Assembly (NCBI RefSeq): GCF_040273735.1 | Contig: NZ_JBELZM010000003.1 | Coordinates: 1-64,000, forward strand | Length of the DNA: 64,000 bases | Source: Solibacillus sp040273735 | GTDB taxonomy: Bacteria > Bacillota > Bacilli > Bacillales_A > Planococcaceae | Reading direction: 5' to 3' | In this document: positions 15,858 through 23,998 of the stretch, one piece after another | How positions within the stretch are numbered: position 1 is the stretch's first letter | Layout of the letters: every line of letters begins with the position of its first letter | Notes under the pieces: generated by a model | Told to the model about the DNA's origin: nothing | The model's input: the letters and a program-made list of their open reading frames with translations, nothing else | Database searches by the model: none | Program-made: the position numbers and the translations under genes

Positions 15858-17054
15858 ATGACAAATCGTCGACTGTTTACATCAGAAAGTGTAACGGAAG
15901 GACATCCGGACAAAATTTGTGATCAAATCTCGGATGCCATTTTAGACGCTATTTTAGCTGCAGATCCAAATGCACGTGTAGCTTGTGAAACTACGGTAAC
16001 AACAGGCTTAGTATTAGTATCTGGTGAAATTACAACTTCTACTTATGTAGATATGAAAGGAATTATCCGCGATACAGTAGCAGAAATCGGCTATACACGC
16101 GGTAAGTACGGCTTTGATGCTGAAAATCTTGCAGTACTAGTAGCAGTGGGAGAACAATCACCAGACATTGCACAAGGTGTTGACCAGGCATTGGAAGCAC
16201 GTGAAGGTTCAATGACTGAAGATGAACTTGAAGCAATCGGTGCAGGCGACCAAGGTTTAATGTTCGGTTATGCATGTAACGAAACACCTGAACTTATGCC
16301 GATGCCTATTTCTTTAGCTCACAAATTAGCGCGTCGTTTAACAGAAGTGCGTAAATCAGGGGAATTGGAATATTTACGTCCGGATGGTAAAACACAAGTA
16401 ACAATCGAATATGATGAAAACAATGTACCGGTTCGTGTGGATACAATCGTTATTTCAACACAGCACGATGAAGAAGCAACATTGGAACAAATCCAAACAG
16501 ACATTAAAGAACACGTTATTAAACCGGTAGTTCCTGCTCATTTATTGGATGAGGCTACAAAGTACTTCATCAACCCGACAGGCCGCTTCGTAATCGGCGG
16601 ACCTAAAGGAGATGCAGGTCTTACTGGTCGTAAAATAATTGTTGATACTTACGGCGGTTATGCGCGTCATGGTGGCGGAGCATTCTCTGGTAAGGATGCA
16701 ACGAAAGTTGACCGCTCTGCAGCATATGCAGCACGCTATGTTGCTAAAAACATTGTAGCAGCTGGCTTAGCTGACCGTGCTGAAGTGCAACTGGCATATG
16801 CAATCGGTGTTGCACAACCTGTTTCAATCGCAGTTGATACGTTCGGTACAGGAAAAGTAGCTGAATCACAAATCGTAAATTGGGTTCGTGAACTTTTTGA
16901 TTTACGTCCTGCAGGCATTATTAAAATGCTTGATTTACGTCGCCCAATCTATAAGCAAACAGCAGCATACGGACATTTCGGTCGCACAGATTTAAATGTG
17001 CCATGGGAAAATACGGATAAAGCAGCTGAATTAAAAGCAAAAGCAGGAATTTAA
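15858..17054 (+). CDS. metK: S-adenosylmethionine synthetase MetK
   Basis: 398 residues, makes SAM from ATP and methionine. Family motifs: TSESVTEGHPDKICDQISDA (start), GAGDQGLMFGYA, GGPKGDAGLTGRKIIVDTYGG (split) and GGGAFSGKDATKVDRSAAY with catalytic Lys and His. The start at 15858 is fixed by AGGAGG seven bases upstream; an in-frame ATG at 15804 has none. It sits about 190 bases beyond the SAM-I terminator, closing a feedback loop in which the product controls its own synthase. Confidence 0.98.
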   Translation: MTNRRLFTSESVTEGHPDKICDQISDAILDAILAADPNARVACETTVTTGLVLVSGEITTSTYVDMKGIIRDTVAEIGYTRGKYGFDAENLAVLVAVGEQSPDIAQGVDQALEAREGSMTEDELEAIGAGDQGLMFGYACNETPELMPMPISLAHKLARRLTEVRKSGELEYLRPDGKTQVTIEYDENNVPVRVDTIVISTQHDEEATLEQIQTDIKEHVIKPVVPAHLLDEATKYFINPTGRFVIGGPKGDAGLTGRKIIVDTYGGYARHGGGAFSGKDATKVDRSAAYAARYVAKNIVAAGLADRAEVQLAYAIGVAQPVSIAVDTFGTGKVAESQIVNWVRELFDLRPAGIIKMLDLRRPIYKQTAAYGHFGRTDLNVPWENTDKAAELKAKAGI

Positions 17055-17059
17055 TAAAT

Positions 17060-17095
17060 AAAGGAGCATCCAGTTAAATGGATAGCTCCTTTTTT
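17060..17095 (+). terminator. Terminator of metK
   Basis: Stem AGGAGCATCC / GGATAGCTCCT with one internal mismatch, then T6. Confidence 0.88.
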
Positions 17096-17150
17096 ATAAT
17101 TTCCAGTTAACCATCTAATTAATAGGTAGAGATTTCGACAAACAGTGAAA

Positions 17151-17663
17151 TTACTTCTGAAGCGATTTATAGTATTGTCCCTTCGCTACATATTCGGAAA
17201 TAATCCGATCCATATCTGCACGATCTTCTGCAGTTACTTCACGTACGACTTTTGCTGGGCGACCCATTGCTAAACAATTAGGAGGTATCACTTTTCCCGG
17301 TGGAACAAGACTGCCGGCACCGACAAATGCTCCCTCGCCTATAACGGCCCCGTCCAATATGATGGAACCCATACCAACTAAAGCGCGTTTTTTAATTGTA
17401 CAGCTATGTAATATAACTTGATGACCAACTGTTACTTCATCTTCAATAATGAGAGGATAAGCGGGACTTTGGTGAAGGCAGCTCAAATCCTGGATGCTGA
17501 CACGGTCGCCAATTATTGTTTTGTTCACATCGCCTCGGATTACTGTGTTAAACCAAATTGAAGTTTCGGCTCCTATAGTCACATCACCGGTGATTGTGGC
17601 ATAGTCGGCAATAAATGCGGAAGGGTGGATCGTCGGTATTTTATCCTTGTAAGGGTAAATCAT
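17151..17663 (-). CDS. ytoA: Gamma-carbonic-anhydrase-like hexapeptide protein YtoA
   Basis: 170 residues of left-handed beta-helix hexapeptide repeats (ITGDVTIGAETSIWFN, VIRGDV, IEDEVTVGHQVILH and others). The three metal histidines of gamma-carbonic anhydrases appear in LHQSP, VGH and LHSC. Family members are trimeric zinc or cobalt proteins, and many have weak or no anhydrase activity. MetI at 17663 is chosen because GAGGA lies seven bases before it; the Met two codons earlier is too close. Length and sequence match B. subtilis YtoA. Confidence 0.9.
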   Translation of the reverse strand: MIYPYKDKIPTIHPSAFIADYATITGDVTIGAETSIWFNTVIRGDVNKTIIGDRVSIQDLSCLHQSPAYPLIIEDEVTVGHQVILHSCTIKKRALVGMGSIILDGAVIGEGAFVGAGSLVPPGKVIPPNCLAMGRPAKVVREVTAEDRADMDRIISEYVAKGQYYKSLQK

Positions 17664-17916
17664 TTTCATTTCCTCATTTCTTCTATAAAATTGTAGATAA
17701 ATCTATAGATATCGTAACAAAACGTGAAGATTTTTCAATTAACATTTCTTTTAGATTGGAATGTATTATAATTAAACAAACAAATAGTAATATAATGATG
17801 CCGAGATTAAAGAAGGCACAATATCGTAATTTTTTGATACTCGTTAAAACTCGGACTTAATTTTAAATGTCACATGTTTATGACATAAAAATAATTTATA
17901 TGTAAGGAGTTTGGCC

Positions 17917-18720
17917 ATGTGGAAATGGGAAACAGATCAACAACCAAAAGCCGTAGTCGTTATTCTTCATAGCGCATATGAACATCATCGGTGGTACGCA
18001 TGGTTAATCGAAAAGTTCCGCAGTTCCCACTTTCACGTTGTAATGGGAGATTTGCCGGGACATGGAGAGCAAGGAAAGTATACAAAGTATCATGATGAGG
18101 ATTTTAAAGAATATTACAAGTATACAAAAGTGTTATTGAAAGTGGCACTGGAATATAATTTACCGCTTTTTATCGTCGGAAATGGGCTAGGGGCTGCGAT
18201 AGCTACGTATGTGCTCCAGAACAATAAAATAGAATGTGCGGGTGTCGTTTTAACATCCCCTTGGTTTAATTTAAAGCTGGCACCGGGAAAATTGTCGAAT
18301 GCTTTATCAAGCTTCAGCGCCATTACATCGAATGTTAAGCTTAAACATGAGTTGGAGACTCATCATCTTACCAGGAATACAGATGTGTTAATGGAGTTAA
18401 AAGAACAATTACCGCTGACGAGTATGGTGACGGTAAAATGGTATCGTGACTGGCAGCAGATGACGCGTACTATCCGTAATCCTGAATTGAAGTTTCCGGA
18501 TATCCCGGTTTTATTAATGACGGGTGAAAATGATAAAGTAACAGATATCGGTACATCAAAAAAGTGGATTACCGAGCATACACTTTCCGAGTTTCATTAT
18601 AAACAATGGAAAGGTTGTCTTCATAGTCTGTATTTTGAATTGGAACGGGAAGATGTCTTTCAGTTTACAATAGACTATATTAATAATGTTTTAAGAGATT
18701 TAGGATATATTATTGAGTAA
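17917..18720 (+). CDS. ytpA: YtpA-like alpha/beta hydrolase lacking the nucleophilic serine
   Basis: 267 residues. The start MWKWE, HVVMGDLPGHGEQ, KWYRDW and the C-terminal EREDVF align with YtpA, the lysophospholipase of B. subtilis that yields bacilysocin. The monoglyceride-lipase fold is kept, and the acid Asp206 (GENDKV) and His236 (GCLHSLY) are present. The nucleophile elbow, normally GHSMG, reads GNGLG, so position 90 is Gly (codon GGG). The oxyanion strand HGAS is HSAY. Hydrolysis by the usual route should be impossible. The ATG at 17917 is seven bases after AAGGAG. The reading frame is intact, so this looks like a retained pseudo-enzyme and not simple decay. Confidence 0.85.
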   Translation: MWKWETDQQPKAVVVILHSAYEHHRWYAWLIEKFRSSHFHVVMGDLPGHGEQGKYTKYHDEDFKEYYKYTKVLLKVALEYNLPLFIVGNGLGAAIATYVLQNNKIECAGVVLTSPWFNLKLAPGKLSNALSSFSAITSNVKLKHELETHHLTRNTDVLMELKEQLPLTSMVTVKWYRDWQQMTRTIRNPELKFPDIPVLLMTGENDKVTDIGTSKKWITEHTLSEFHYKQWKGCLHSLYFELEREDVFQFTIDYINNVLRDLGYIIE

Positions 18721-18723
18721 AGA

Positions 18724-18765
18724 TAAACCTAACAAAATCATACTTTGTTAGGTTTATTTTTTTTT
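18724..18765 (+). terminator. Terminator of the ytpA-like gene
   Basis: A 13-bp stem TAAACCTAACAAA / TTTGTTAGGTTTA, then a long T-run. Confidence 0.93.
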
Positions 18766-18851
18766 CATTAAAAAAATATATCGAAATTTTCGAATATTTG
18801 TAATATACTAAATTTCAAATTAATACATTATTTCAACAAGGGGGGTATAGT

Positions 18852-20312
18852 ATGGGTTTTTTGAATGATTTTGTAGGATGGGCTAACAATATTTTATGGG
18901 GTCCTGTCATGATTTATGGTATTTTAATCGTTGGTCTGTTTTTCTCCATCCTTACAAAGTTCGCGCAAGTCCGGTTAATTAAAGATATGTTCATACTAAT
19001 GTTCAAAGGAGAGAAGTCTGACGCTGGTGTATCTTCTTTCCAGGCAATGTCGATTGCTTTGTCGGGTCGTGTCGGTACGGGTAATATCGTCGGTACGGCT
19101 TCAGCAATTGCTTTTGGTGGTCCTGGAGCGGTGTTCTGGATGTGGGTTACAGCATTTATCGGCGCATCAACTGCGTACATGGAATCGACGCTTGCGCAGA
19201 TTTATAAAGAGAAGAAAGATGGGCAATATCGTGGGGGTCCAGCGTTCTACATTGAAAAAACAACAGGGATTCGTGCATTAGGTATAATTTTTGCAATTGC
19301 GATGATTGCGTCTGTTGCTTTTTTAATGCCTGGTGTTCAGGCGAATGCCATTGCAGGTGCGGTTGATAATGCTTTCGGTATCGAACCATGGATTACTGGT
19401 TTAGTTACAATTCTTTTATTAGCTGTCATTATTTTTGGCGGTGTTAAACGTATTGCGAACACAGCGCAAATTTTAGTCCCGTTCATGGCATTAGCGTATT
19501 TATTAGTTGCCGGCATTATTATTATTATGAATATTACAGCAGTGCCTGAAGTGTTAGGATTAATTTTCCGCAGTGCATTTGCGGCGGATGCGGTATTTGG
19601 CGGAATGATTGGTAGCGCTATTTTCTGGGGTGTAAAACGCGCAATCTACTCAAATGAAGCAGGTCAGGGTACTGGTGCACATCCAGCAGCTGCTGCAGAA
19701 GTATCACATCCGGCAAAGCAAGGTTTAGTGCAAGCAGCATCAATTTATATTGATACATTACTAGTATGTTCTGCGACAGCATTAATGATTTTATTCATGG
19801 GTACATACAATGTCCATGAGGGTAGTCAAGATGGAGCTCTAATCGAAGCCAAAATGGATGAGACAATTACGTATTCAGGCTTTACACAAGCAGCTGTTAA
19901 TGATGCGTTCCCAACTTTAAACAACTTTGGTTCAGGTTTTGTAGCGGTTGCACTTTTCTTCTTTGCCTTTACAACATTAATGGCATATTACTACATTGCT
20001 GAAACGAATGTTTCATATATGTTTAATGGCAGTGCAAGACGAATAGGGATATTTTTAATGAAGTTCGTATTACTTGCATCCGCATTTTACGGAACAGTTA
20101 AAACATCCGATTTAGCATGGGCATTCGGTGATGTCGGGTTAGGATTAACGGTTTGGATTAACGTAATTCTATTATTATTCATTATGAAGCCAGCCCTCAT
20201 AGCATTAAAGGATTATGAGCAACAGAAAAAAGAAGGAAAAGACCCGGTATTCGATCCGAAAAAGCTTGGTATTAAAGGCGCGGATTTCTGGGAGACATAT
20301 AAGAAAGATTAG
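18852..20312 (+). CDS. Alanine/glycine:cation symporter (AgcS/AlsT family)
   Basis: 486 residues with 10-11 hydrophobic helices. Sodium-coupled uptake of alanine, glycine or glutamine is the family role. Signature stretches: LSGRVGTGNIVGTASAIAFG in the first half and SNEAGQGTGAHPAAAAEVSH (substrate and sodium site). The C-terminus is a charged cytoplasmic tail. GGGGGG before the ATG is a strong ribosome site. Monocistronic with its own terminator. Substrate is not determined by sequence; AlsT, YrbD and GlnT in B. subtilis differ in this. Confidence 0.93.
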   Translation: MGFLNDFVGWANNILWGPVMIYGILIVGLFFSILTKFAQVRLIKDMFILMFKGEKSDAGVSSFQAMSIALSGRVGTGNIVGTASAIAFGGPGAVFWMWVTAFIGASTAYMESTLAQIYKEKKDGQYRGGPAFYIEKTTGIRALGIIFAIAMIASVAFLMPGVQANAIAGAVDNAFGIEPWITGLVTILLLAVIIFGGVKRIANTAQILVPFMALAYLLVAGIIIIMNITAVPEVLGLIFRSAFAADAVFGGMIGSAIFWGVKRAIYSNEAGQGTGAHPAAAAEVSHPAKQGLVQAASIYIDTLLVCSATALMILFMGTYNVHEGSQDGALIEAKMDETITYSGFTQAAVNDAFPTLNNFGSGFVAVALFFFAFTTLMAYYYIAETNVSYMFNGSARRIGIFLMKFVLLASAFYGTVKTSDLAWAFGDVGLGLTVWINVILLLFIMKPALIALKDYEQQKKEGKDPVFDPKKLGIKGADFWETYKKD

Positions 20313-20317
20313 AAGAT

Positions 20318-20354
20318 TAAAAGGAGCAGCTAATTAAAAAGCTGCTCCTTTTTT
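20318..20354. terminator. Bidirectional terminator, symporter / glycosylase gene
   Basis: Perfect stem AAAGGAGCAGC / GCTGCTCCTTT with flanking A and T runs. It overlaps the last codons of the convergent gene. Confidence 0.92.
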
Positions 20355-20741
20355 CATTGAATAATACTGCTTTAATGCCTCGAACTGTTCAGAAGTAAAG
20401 TCTTTTTGTCCGCGAATATATTTTTCGTATAAATTGTAGTAGCAAATTGTTAAATACTCATCATTATGATGCCGGCTGTATGGCGGGTAGTTTTCGGGAT
20501 TATGAAGGTCGGCAAAATAACGATTCATTTTATCAATCGTACGAATCGTAATGCCACGGGCGCGCATTTCCTCCAGAACAATTTGTGTATAAATATATAA
20601 ATCCTCTTTCGGATATTCGTAAATATAATTAATTAATACATGTTTGTCTTCCTTTACGAAAATGCTGTTCAACTCACGCCACTGGGCAAGAAGCTGACTT
20701 TTCGGAATAAAAGGGATTAACTCGGTATGCCATAAACGCAT
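20334..20741 (-). CDS. Pyrimidine-dimer glycosylase/endonuclease V-like protein
   Basis: 135 residues. The N-terminus MRLWHTELIPFIPKSQLLAQ and WRELNSIF resemble the T4 endonuclease V family (Pfam Pyr_excise) and its bacterial TIGR02328 branch. Arg22-Glu23 correspond to the active-site Arg/Glu after the first helix. In T4 enzyme the N-terminal amine is the nucleophile, so the exact start matters. Two adjacent ATGs exist (20744, 20741), and the second is better spaced from GAGGTG. A role in excising UV dimers is inferred; biochemical specificity is not proven for this branch. Confidence 0.75.
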   Translation of the reverse strand: MRLWHTELIPFIPKSQLLAQWRELNSIFVKEDKHVLINYIYEYPKEDLYIYTQIVLEEMRARGITIRTIDKMNRYFADLHNPENYPPYSRHHNDEYLTICYYNLYEKYIRGQKDFTSEQFEALKQYYSMKKGAAF

Positions 20742-20782
20742 CATTTCACCTCATTAAAGATATGAAAAAGAGCTAAGAAAAC

Positions 20783-21364
20783 TTAGCCCTCTATCGGAAA
20801 TTCTTTTACTTTTTCTAATGCAATGATAAACGGGGGATCATTTTTCTGATTCATAAATTCATAGCGCAGAACATGTACATGTTTTTGCGGTAGGTCACTA
20901 ACATAGCGAATCACTTCGTCGCGCTCATCTTTTCCGCCTTCATGGCCGTGATAAACGACTAAAACAATCATTCCACCGACTTTTAACAGCTTTAATAAAC
21001 TTTCAATCGCTTGGATCGTAGTGTTCGGCTTTGTTACAATTTCATGGTTGCTGCCTGGCAGATAACCAAGATTAAAAATTGCGGCTGATACAGGTTTGTG
21101 AATATAGTTTGCTACATTTTCATGCCCGTCTTTTAAAACGATTGCCCGATGCTCAAGTGCATTATCGAGCAGACGGTGCAATGTTGCATCAACCGCTTCC
21201 TTTTGTACGTCAAACGCATACACATAGCCGTCATCTCCAACGAGGTTTGCTAAAAAAAGCGTGTCATGTCCATTTCCTGCTGTTGCATCGACTGCAATAT
21301 CACCCTCGGAAACTGACATTTCCAATAAAGTTTGGGCATATTGAAGAACACGTTCTAATTTCAT
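20783..21364 (-). CDS. mnmM: tRNA U34 modification methyltransferase MnmM (YtqB)
   Basis: 193 residues, class I SAM methyltransferase. Motif I is DATAGNGHDTLFLA, acidic end of strand 2 FDVQKE, and the family tag is NLGYLPG. In Gram-positives YtqB/MnmM methylates nm5U34 to mnm5U34 in tRNAs for Lys, Glu and Gln. Its start overlaps the 3' end of ytqA by 4 bp, and both gene products act in the same tRNA pathway. Some databases still call the family rRNA methyltransferase. Confidence 0.88.
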   Translation of the reverse strand: MKLERVLQYAQTLLEMSVSEGDIAVDATAGNGHDTLFLANLVGDDGYVYAFDVQKEAVDATLHRLLDNALEHRAIVLKDGHENVANYIHKPVSAAIFNLGYLPGSNHEIVTKPNTTIQAIESLLKLLKVGGMIVLVVYHGHEGGKDERDEVIRYVSDLPQKHVHVLRYEFMNQKNDPPFIIALEKVKEFPIEG

Positions 21365-22317
21365 TTTGTCACTTCCGCCTTATAAAACTTCCCTTGGTAA
21401 GAACCGCGACGTTCCAGCTCCGCATCAATTCCGTTCAGAACTTCCCATTTGTTTACAGACCACATCGGACCGATCATTAAATCGATTGGACCATCACCAG
21501 TAATACGATGGACGATCATTTCAGGTGGAATAATTTCAAGCTGATCTGCCACGAGTTGGATATAAGCATCCTTTTCCATAAACTCCAGCATGCCTTTTTC
21601 GTATTGCTTCACAAGTGGTGTTCCTTTTAAAAGATGCAGCAGATGGATTTTAATTCCTTGTACATCAAGCTTCGCCACTTCACGGGCTGTTTCCATCATC
21701 ATATCGTAATCCTCTAAAGGCAATCCGTTAATAATATGTGTCACGACACGAATACCATGCTTGCGCAATTTATTAACACCTTCTACATATGTTGCGTAAT
21801 CATGTGCGCGGTTAATTAAATTGGCTGTTTTTTCATGAACAGTTTGAAGTCCAAGCTCTACCCATAAATACGTACGTTCATTTAACTCTGCCAAATATTC
21901 TACAACATCATCTGGCAAACAGTCAGGGCGCGTTGCAATAGAAAGTCCCATTACTCCTTCACAGGCAAGTGCTGCTTCGAACTTTTCCTTTAATACTTCA
22001 AGTGGAGCATGCGTATTTGTATACGCTTGGAAGTAGGCCATAGTTAAGCCGTCTTTCCATTTGTTCTCCATTTTTGCTTTAATCTTTTCGAACTGTACCG
22101 GAATCGGATCGACTTTACTGCCCGCAAAATCTCCTGAACCTGCTGCCGAACAGAATGTACAACCGCCAAAAGCGACCGTGCCGTCACGGTTTGGGCAATC
22201 AAACCCAGCATCCAAAGCAACCTTGTAAACTTTTTTTCCGAATTCATTTCGTAAATAGCGATTCCATGTATAATAACGTTTCCCGTCTGACGGGAAAGGG
22301 AAATTTGTTTCAGTCAT
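21361..22317 (-). CDS. mnmL: Radical SAM protein YtqA (MnmL), TIGR01212 family
   Basis: 318 residues. The 4Fe-4S cysteines lie in an unusual C41-x11-C53-x2-C56 pattern (CPNRDG...GGCTFC) instead of CxxxCxxC, as is normal for the TIGR01212/Elp3-like branch. A TIM-barrel follows (STRPDCLPDDVVEYL, WVELGLQT, HIINGLPLEDYDMM). Recent work on Gram-positives assigns YtqA as MnmL, converting cmnm5U34 towards nm5U34, with YtqB (MnmM) finishing. The 4-bp overlap with mnmM fits that. GAGGAG precedes the ATG. Confidence 0.88.
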   Translation of the reverse strand: MTETNFPFPSDGKRYYTWNRYLRNEFGKKVYKVALDAGFDCPNRDGTVAFGGCTFCSAAGSGDFAGSKVDPIPVQFEKIKAKMENKWKDGLTMAYFQAYTNTHAPLEVLKEKFEAALACEGVMGLSIATRPDCLPDDVVEYLAELNERTYLWVELGLQTVHEKTANLINRAHDYATYVEGVNKLRKHGIRVVTHIINGLPLEDYDMMMETAREVAKLDVQGIKIHLLHLLKGTPLVKQYEKGMLEFMEKDAYIQLVADQLEIIPPEMIVHRITGDGPIDLMIGPMWSVNKWEVLNGIDAELERRGSYQGKFYKAEVTK

Positions 22318-22450
22318 TCCTTGTTCACTCCTCTAACGTATTATTCTAACACGGACAGAACATCGTGTCCTAATAGAAATCTTTTTCTTGTACAAATTCC
22401 TGTTAAAGAATAAACTAGTAAATTGAGCAAATATTGAAGGAGGAAGTTGA

Positions 22451-23620
22451 TTGCCGAAACAAGTATGGTTTTTAATTATTGGCACATTTGTAAATACGGT
22501 CGGAAATTCATTTTTATGGCCTTTAAATAGTATTTATATTCATGATCATTTAGGGAAATCTTTAACTACAGCTGGAATTGTCCTTATGCTAAATTCATTG
22601 GCAGGTGTGTTCGGCAATCTAGTAGGTGGTTATTTATTTGATAGATTAGGTGGCTATAAGGCAATTTTAATTGGGGTTGTATTTAATTTAATCTCAATCA
22701 CTCTGTTGACGATTTGGCATGACTGGCCGCAGTACATTGTGTTTTTAACGATGATGGGCTTCAGTGGAGGAATTGTGTACCCTGCGATTTATGCGATAGC
22801 AGGGAGTGCCTGGCCAGAAGGAGGACGACGTGCGTTTAACTCAATCTTTTTGGCAAACAACGTAGGGGTCGCGATTGGCCCGGCATTGGCAGGGATTGTT
22901 GCTGATATTAAGTTTGACTATGTATTTAGTGCGAATCTATTTTTCTATGCTATATTTTTTGTGCTTGTCATCACGACATATAAGCGTTTTGATATGAAGG
23001 GACTGACAACCAAACCGTTCTCAGGAAATGAGACAAAAAGAAGAAATAGGGGACCGATTGTTGCGCTCAGTATATTAAGTATATCTTTAATCGTCTGCTG
23101 GTTAAGCTACTCTCAATGGAGCGCGACTATTTCTTCTTATACACAAGGGTTAGGAATGAGCCTGTCCGAATACAGTTTATTATGGACAATCAACGGCTTC
23201 ATGATCGTTGCAGTTCAACCGATTATCCGACCGCTTGTCACACGTTGGGAAAACAAAATAAAACATCAGCTGGTGCTTGGTCTCATACTGATGTCGCTAT
23301 CTTATATTGTCGTTTATTTTGCCCATGACTTTAAGATGTTTGCTGCAGCGATGGTCATTTTGACGTTTGGGGAAGTGTTCTTTACACCGGTCATTCCGAT
23401 GATTGCCAATAAATTAGCGCCTCATGGACAAGAAGGCTTCTATCAAGGGCTCGTCAATAGTGCATCTACAATTGGACGGATGATTGGGCCTGTGTTTGGC
23501 GGTCTTATGGTAGATTTATATGGCATGCAAATTTTGATGCTTATATTATCACTGCTCATTGTCATCGCTATTATTCCATGTCTGGTCTTCGATCGTACGC
23601 TAAGAAAAGAACAAACATAA
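22451..23620 (+). CDS. yttB: MFS transporter (YttB-like)
   Basis: 389 residues, 12 predicted helices in two halves with a basic central loop (GNETKRRNRGP). The motif-A-like loop after helix 2 is GGYLFDRLGGYKA and its second-half copy is near RPLVTRWENK. TTG start with AAGGAGG seven bases upstream. Its place just before leuS is that of yttB in B. subtilis. Drug or metabolite efflux is a family guess; substrate unknown. Confidence 0.85.
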   Translation: MPKQVWFLIIGTFVNTVGNSFLWPLNSIYIHDHLGKSLTTAGIVLMLNSLAGVFGNLVGGYLFDRLGGYKAILIGVVFNLISITLLTIWHDWPQYIVFLTMMGFSGGIVYPAIYAIAGSAWPEGGRRAFNSIFLANNVGVAIGPALAGIVADIKFDYVFSANLFFYAIFFVLVITTYKRFDMKGLTTKPFSGNETKRRNRGPIVALSILSISLIVCWLSYSQWSATISSYTQGLGMSLSEYSLLWTINGFMIVAVQPIIRPLVTRWENKIKHQLVLGLILMSLSYIVVYFAHDFKMFAAAMVILTFGEVFFTPVIPMIANKLAPHGQEGFYQGLVNSASTIGRMIGPVFGGLMVDLYGMQILMLILSLLIVIAIIPCLVFDRTLRKEQT

Positions 23621-23679
23621 AACAGTTACTTGTACTTTTGTGTTGAATTCGTTAAAATGAATGAAATAATAATATTGAC

Positions 23680-23915
23680 TGTGATGAGGAATAGTAAATG
23701 GACGCACTTTATAGAGAGCTGGCGGCAGGTGGAAGCCGGTAAGTGTCAAATTGAACTCGCCTCGGAGTTTGCTTTAGTGAAGTAATAGTAGCTAATGGCC
23801 GTGTATTCGCGTTAAGAAATGAAGCTGAGTGCTGCGTCACTAATTTGGGTGGTACCGCGGGAGTAAAAATACCTCTCGTCCCTTCTTATCATAAGATGGG
23901 ACGGGATTTTTTTAT
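23680..23915 (+). ncRNA. T-box leader, leucine type
   Basis: The conserved T-box GGGTGGTACCGCGG is at 23847-23860. The stem I AG/GNUG-type region is GAGAGCTGGCGGCAGGTGG. A candidate specifier codon CTC (Leu, 23756-23758) follows GAA in the specifier loop. The terminator CGTCCCTTCTTAT / ATAAGATGGGACG is followed by T7 ending near 23913. Uncharged tRNA-Leu should pair its CCA with TGGT in the T-box and permit leuS transcription. Confidence 0.95.
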
Positions 23916-23998
23916 TTTTTAAATATTCTGTCAAATCATTGATGATGCGCCTAAAATACATAAACCACAGCAAGAATATATTTAAAGGAGGAATTATT

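Noticed and set aside
17615..17860. 81-codon frame upstream of the ytpA-like gene
   Set aside because: Overlaps the ytoA start region, no ribosome site, and a composition unlike a protein.
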